Shown piece by piece: positions 5,200-6,372 of a stretch of DNA of 6,372 bases (position 1 is the first letter of the stretch; each line of letters starts with the position of its first letter). Made by a program: the position numbers and the translations under genes. The notes under the pieces are model-generated. The model was not told where the DNA came from, ran no database searches, and saw nothing but the letters and a program-made list of their open reading frames with translations. Source of the DNA: Muribaculaceae bacterium (GTDB lineage Bacteria > Bacteroidota > Bacteroidia > Bacteroidales > Muribaculaceae); NCBI GenBank assembly GCA_029051445.1, contig JAIDKP010000109.1, forward strand, positions 1-6,372. The letters run 5' to 3'.

Positions 5200-6372
5200 A
5201 TGACAATCATCGCGATAATACTTGGCTTAGCACTTGCCACCGTAATCGTGTTTCTTATAGGAAAGACCTCGCATGCAGCACGTCTCGAGACCGAAAACCG
5301 ACTCCTGCAACGAGATTTAGACAAGCTCACCAACGATCTTAAAAACAATGACCTGGAATGGCAGCAAAAATTAGAAAAAGCCATATCGGATAACGCCGAG
5401 CAGCGAAAGCAGTTCCAGCTGCTGGCCTCACAGGTTTTGCTTGACGGATCACGCACAATGACCGAACACCAGAATCTGCGGCTTGACGAGCTGCTCGCAC
5501 CACTGCGAAATGAACTCGAGACATTCCGCAAACGAGTTGACGAAGTCTACAATCATGAAGCAAGAGAAATCTTCGCGCTAAAAGACCAGATTGAGAAGCT
5601 GTCGGCCGAAAGCCGAAGCATAGGAGCCGAAGCACGCCAGCTGAGTGTCGCGCTCAAAGGCGGAACAACCGTTCAGGGAAACTGGGGCGAAATGGTACTT
5701 GAGGAGATACTTGAGAAAAGCGGACTGACAAAGGGGCGCGAATTCTTCGTTCAGGTTACACGCGACGAATCAGGAAACACATTGATCAACGAGCACGGCG
5801 GACAACTACGCCCCGATGTCGTCGTGAAATATCCGGGAGGGCGATGCGTGGTCATAGACTCCAAAGTCTCCCTCACAGCCTACATGGACATGACCGAAGC
5901 CACCACCAGCGAAAACCGCAAGGAGGCATCGGCCCGTCATATCCAGTCAGTGAAAAACCAGATGCGCAAACTGCGCGGAAAAGGATATGCCGAAATTGTA
6001 GGAGACCAGAAACTCGACTTCGTAGTGATGTTTATCCCAAATGAGGGAGCATACATCGCCGCCATGCAGCACGAGCCGACTCTATGGCAGGAGGCATATG
6101 ACTCCGGAGTCCTGATCGTGTCACCGACACACCTCATCTCTATCTTGAAATTGATCGAACAGATGTGGCGGCAGGACACCGTGACGCGCAATGTAATGGA
6201 AATAGCAAAAGAAGGAGGCGAGCTGCACCACAAGTTTGTCGGATTCATCGCTGATCTGCAAAGCATCGACAAAGCTCTTGATTCAGCAAAAAAAGCCTAC
6301 GAGAAAGCATTTGTAAAACTTCAGGGAAGAGGATCGCTGGCTGCCAGAGCCAAAAGGCTCGAGACACTCGGC
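5200..6372 (+). CDS. rmuC: DNA recombination protein RmuC, 3' end cut by window edge
   Basis: RmuC-family proteins limit rearrangements such as inversions at short inverted repeats; the fold is predicted to be PD-(D/E)XK nuclease-like, though the exact activity is not settled. The 391 codons seen run to the window edge without a stop, so the C-terminal tens of residues are missing. An N-terminal membrane anchor spans about residues 2-21 (IIAIILGLALATVIVFLIG). A charged, heptad-like coiled-coil region follows to roughly 145. The conserved core then starts with QGNWGEMVLE (159-168). The likely PD-(D/E)XK elements are RPD (204-206) and IDSK (219-222), followed by SLTAY and, later, FIPNEGAY (278-285). 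The ATG at 5200 is the only start after an in-frame TAA at 5176-5178. The gene is divergent from ilvA and has its own promoter candidate. Operon partners, if any, lie outside the window. Confidence 0.96.
   Translation, partial: MTIIAIILGLALATVIVFLIGKTSHAARLETENRLLQRDLDKLTNDLKNNDLEWQQKLEKAISDNAEQRKQFQLLASQVLLDGSRTMTEHQNLRLDELLAPLRNELETFRKRVDEVYNHEAREIFALKDQIEKLSAESRSIGAEARQLSVALKGGTTVQGNWGEMVLEEILEKSGLTKGREFFVQVTRDESGNTLINEHGGQLRPDVVVKYPGGRCVVIDSKVSLTAYMDMTEATTSENRKEASARHIQSVKNQMRKLRGKGYAEIVGDQKLDFVVMFIPNEGAYIAAMQHEPTLWQEAYDSGVLIVSPTHLISILKLIEQMWRQDTVTRNVMEIAKEGGELHHKFVGFIADLQSIDKALDSAKKAYEKAFVKLQGRGSLAARAKRLETLG

Overview
The window looks like a chromosomal segment of a member of the order Bacteroidales (phylum Bacteroidota). 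This rests on three things. The translated EF-G, S12 and S7 sequences read like the Bacteroides-type proteins. There is a DUF4294 protein, a family largely confined to this phylum. The intergenic -7 elements fit TAnnTTTG, with little or no Shine-Dalgarno sequence before the starts. The genus cannot be fixed from sequence reading alone; a gut family such as Bacteroidaceae or Muribaculaceae is a guess.

Layout. The minus strand from about 2981 down to 1 carries the start of the str (streptomycin) ribosomal operon: promoter, a leader of roughly 150 nt, rpsL (S12), an unusually long 378-bp gap, rpsG (S7), a 60-bp gap, and fusA (EF-G), which leaves the window at the left edge with 497 codons present. 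Upstream of it, on the same strand, lie an exported DUF4294 protein of unknown function (3062-3736) and a threonine ammonia-lyase with one C-terminal ACT domain (ilvA, 3863-5077). A 122-bp divergent intergenic region separates ilvA from rmuC, which is on the plus strand and leaves the window at the right edge with 391 codons present.

The str genes act together: S12 and S7 belong to the 30S subunit (decoding centre and head/E-site side), and EF-G drives translocation on the same ribosome. IlvA makes 2-oxobutanoate from threonine, normally the first step of isoleucine synthesis. RmuC is a membrane-anchored, predicted PD-(D/E)XK-fold protein linked to genome stability. No functional link between these three groups is evident, apart from ilvA and DUF4294 being co-directional.

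No mobile element, CRISPR array, tRNA or rRNA was seen. The protein genes are ordinary and intact. The unexplained structure is in the non-coding parts: the rpsL-rpsG gap has mutually exclusive inverted repeats and a 48-codon ORF, the rpsL leader holds a 25-codon ORF bracketed by two small hairpins, and the ilvA and rmuC promoters overlap. These are candidate regulatory RNA or promoter arrangements and none is proven here.
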